From: Dermatophilaceae bacterium
GTDB taxonomy: Bacteria; Actinomycetota; Actinomycetes; Actinomycetales; Dermatophilaceae
Assembly (NCBI GenBank): GCA_013361975.1
Contig: JABFXB010000397.1
Location: 1-6,001 of the forward strand
Length of the DNA stretch: 6,001 nucleotides
Direction of reading: 5' to 3'
The translations under genes and the position numbers were made by a program. The notes beneath the pieces are model-generated. The model saw only the letters and a program-made list of their open reading frames with translations, searched no databases and was not told the DNA's origin. Shown piece by piece: positions 5,489 through 6,001 of this stretch (position 1 is the stretch's first letter; every line of letters starts with the position of its first letter).

Positions 5489-6001
5489 TCACGCCTTTCC
5501 GGCCACAGCGACGCCCGCACGGTGCCCCAGGGAGGCGGCTGCCTCGCCGAGCGCGCCGCCGACCTTGCGGATGTTGTCGGGCTCGAGGACGGCCGGCACG
5601 CGCGGCGGGTCGAGCACCAGCCCCTCCCACGAGTTGCGCACGTAGTCGCCCACGAACCAGTCGTCGATGTCGGCCTGGTCGGCGCGCAGCGACTCCCACC
5701 CGCGGTCGGCGACGAACTGGGTGAGGTCGTCGGGAGAGTTGAGCCGCGCGATGTTGCCCAAGCCGCTCCACGGCATGTCGGCGCCGGTGACGACGGGCAG
5801 CCCCAGCAGGCCGGCCTCGAGCCCGACGGTGCCGGTCGCGGTGACCGTGAAGACGGCCTCCTTCATGAGCTCGCGCGAGTCGGCGAAGGGGTCGATCGTC
5901 GCGATGCCGGGGTGCACGTCGAACTGCGGCCAGTAGTCGGGGTCGCGCCGCCACATGAAGTGGGCGTGCTCCTTGACGGCGACGCCGATGCCGAGCGGCG
6001 C
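5489..6001 (-). CDS. Capsule-type surface polysaccharide protein, probable GT-B glycosyltransferase (C-terminal 170 residues)
   Basis: Only the C-terminal 170 residues are present; the frame stays open through the right edge, so the ATG at 5954-5956 is internal. The fragment resembles the C-terminal half of bacterial capsular/LPS biosynthesis proteins (KpsS/KpsC-like, GT-B fold). It has VAVKEHAHF (fragment residues 7-15), where relatives usually read KEHP, then IDPFADSRELMKEA (36-49), the nucleotide-side motif TATGTVGLEAGLLGLPVV (54-71), and a less conserved tail. Being first in the visible operon and 1 nt from the acetyltransferase gene, it is a candidate for the transferase that adds the nonulosonic acid or another residue to the surface glycan. 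It could instead act in export or on a different sugar. Family resemblance is moderate to good; acceptor and donor cannot be read from the sequence. Confidence 0.65.
   Translation of the reverse strand, partial: APLGIGVAVKEHAHFMWRRDPDYWPQFDVHPGIATIDPFADSRELMKEAVFTVTATGTVGLEAGLLGLPVVTGADMPWSGLGNIARLNSPDDLTQFVADRGWESLRADQADIDDWFVGDYVRNSWEGLVLDPPRVPAVLEPDNIRKVGGALGEAAASLGHRAGVAVAGKA
5494..5500 (-). promoter_or_regulatory. Ribosome binding site deciding the legH start
   Basis: GGAAAGG sits 6 nt upstream of ATG 5485-5487 and overlaps the end of the upstream gene. It supports this ATG over the in-frame GTG at 5518-5520, which would lie 30 nt inside the upstream coding region. Confidence 0.65.

Noticed and set aside
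5488..5520. Upstream GTG start of the acetyltransferase at 5518-5520
   Set aside because: ATG 5485-5487 has a good Shine-Dalgarno at correct spacing and sits 1 nt after the preceding stop.
1..6001. Mobile elements, CRISPR arrays, tRNA or rRNA genes
   Set aside because: No direct-repeat array, transposase motif, terminal inverted repeats or tRNA-like fold was seen; the window is filled by one continuous operon.

Overview
The window is GC-rich, starts many genes with GTG, and packs seven genes head to tail on the minus strand. There is no plus-strand gene and no RNA gene. Base composition, start-codon use and gene style fit a high-GC actinobacterium, but no marker here fixes the genus.

In order of transcription (right to left) the genes are: the C-terminal part of a capsule-type surface-polysaccharide protein, probably a glycosyltransferase (5489 to beyond 6001); a NeuD/PglD-like left-handed beta-helix acetyltransferase (4825-5487, legH-like); a sialic-acid-synthase-family enzyme with a C-terminal SAF domain (3773-4828, legI-like); a hydrolysing NDP-GlcNAc 2-epimerase of the NeuC family (2575-3768, legG-like); a two-CBS-domain sugar-1-phosphate nucleotidyltransferase (1523-2578, ptmE-like); an NAD-dependent NDP-sugar 4,6-dehydratase (413-1477, legB-like); and the N-terminal part of a DegT/DnrJ/EryC1/StrS aminotransferase (beyond 1 to 416, legC-like).

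Together these match nearly the whole pathway for a legionaminic-acid-type nonulosonic acid (a bacterial sialic acid relative), as worked out in Campylobacter jejuni. PtmE makes the GDP-hexosamine, LegB oxidises C4 and removes the C6 hydroxyl, LegC aminates C4, LegH acetylates the new amine, LegG releases the 2-epimerised free sugar, and LegI condenses it with phosphoenolpyruvate. The CMP-activating synthetase (LegF/NeuA type) is not in the window and could lie past either edge. The first gene may be involved in adding the sugar to, or building, a cell-surface glycan.

The layout is a tight operon. Three junctions are 4-nt GTGA stop/start overlaps (413-416, 2575-2578, 4825-4828), and two have gaps of only 1 and 4 nt. 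The one looser junction is a 45-nt gap before legB, where the DNA is also less GC-rich and the legB start is ambiguous. At legH/legI the legI ribosome binding site lies inside a perfect 7-bp hairpin, which suggests that legI translation depends on legH translation. No promoter or terminator was recognised; the operon's promoter should lie to the right of the window. No non-coding stretch exceeds 45 nt.
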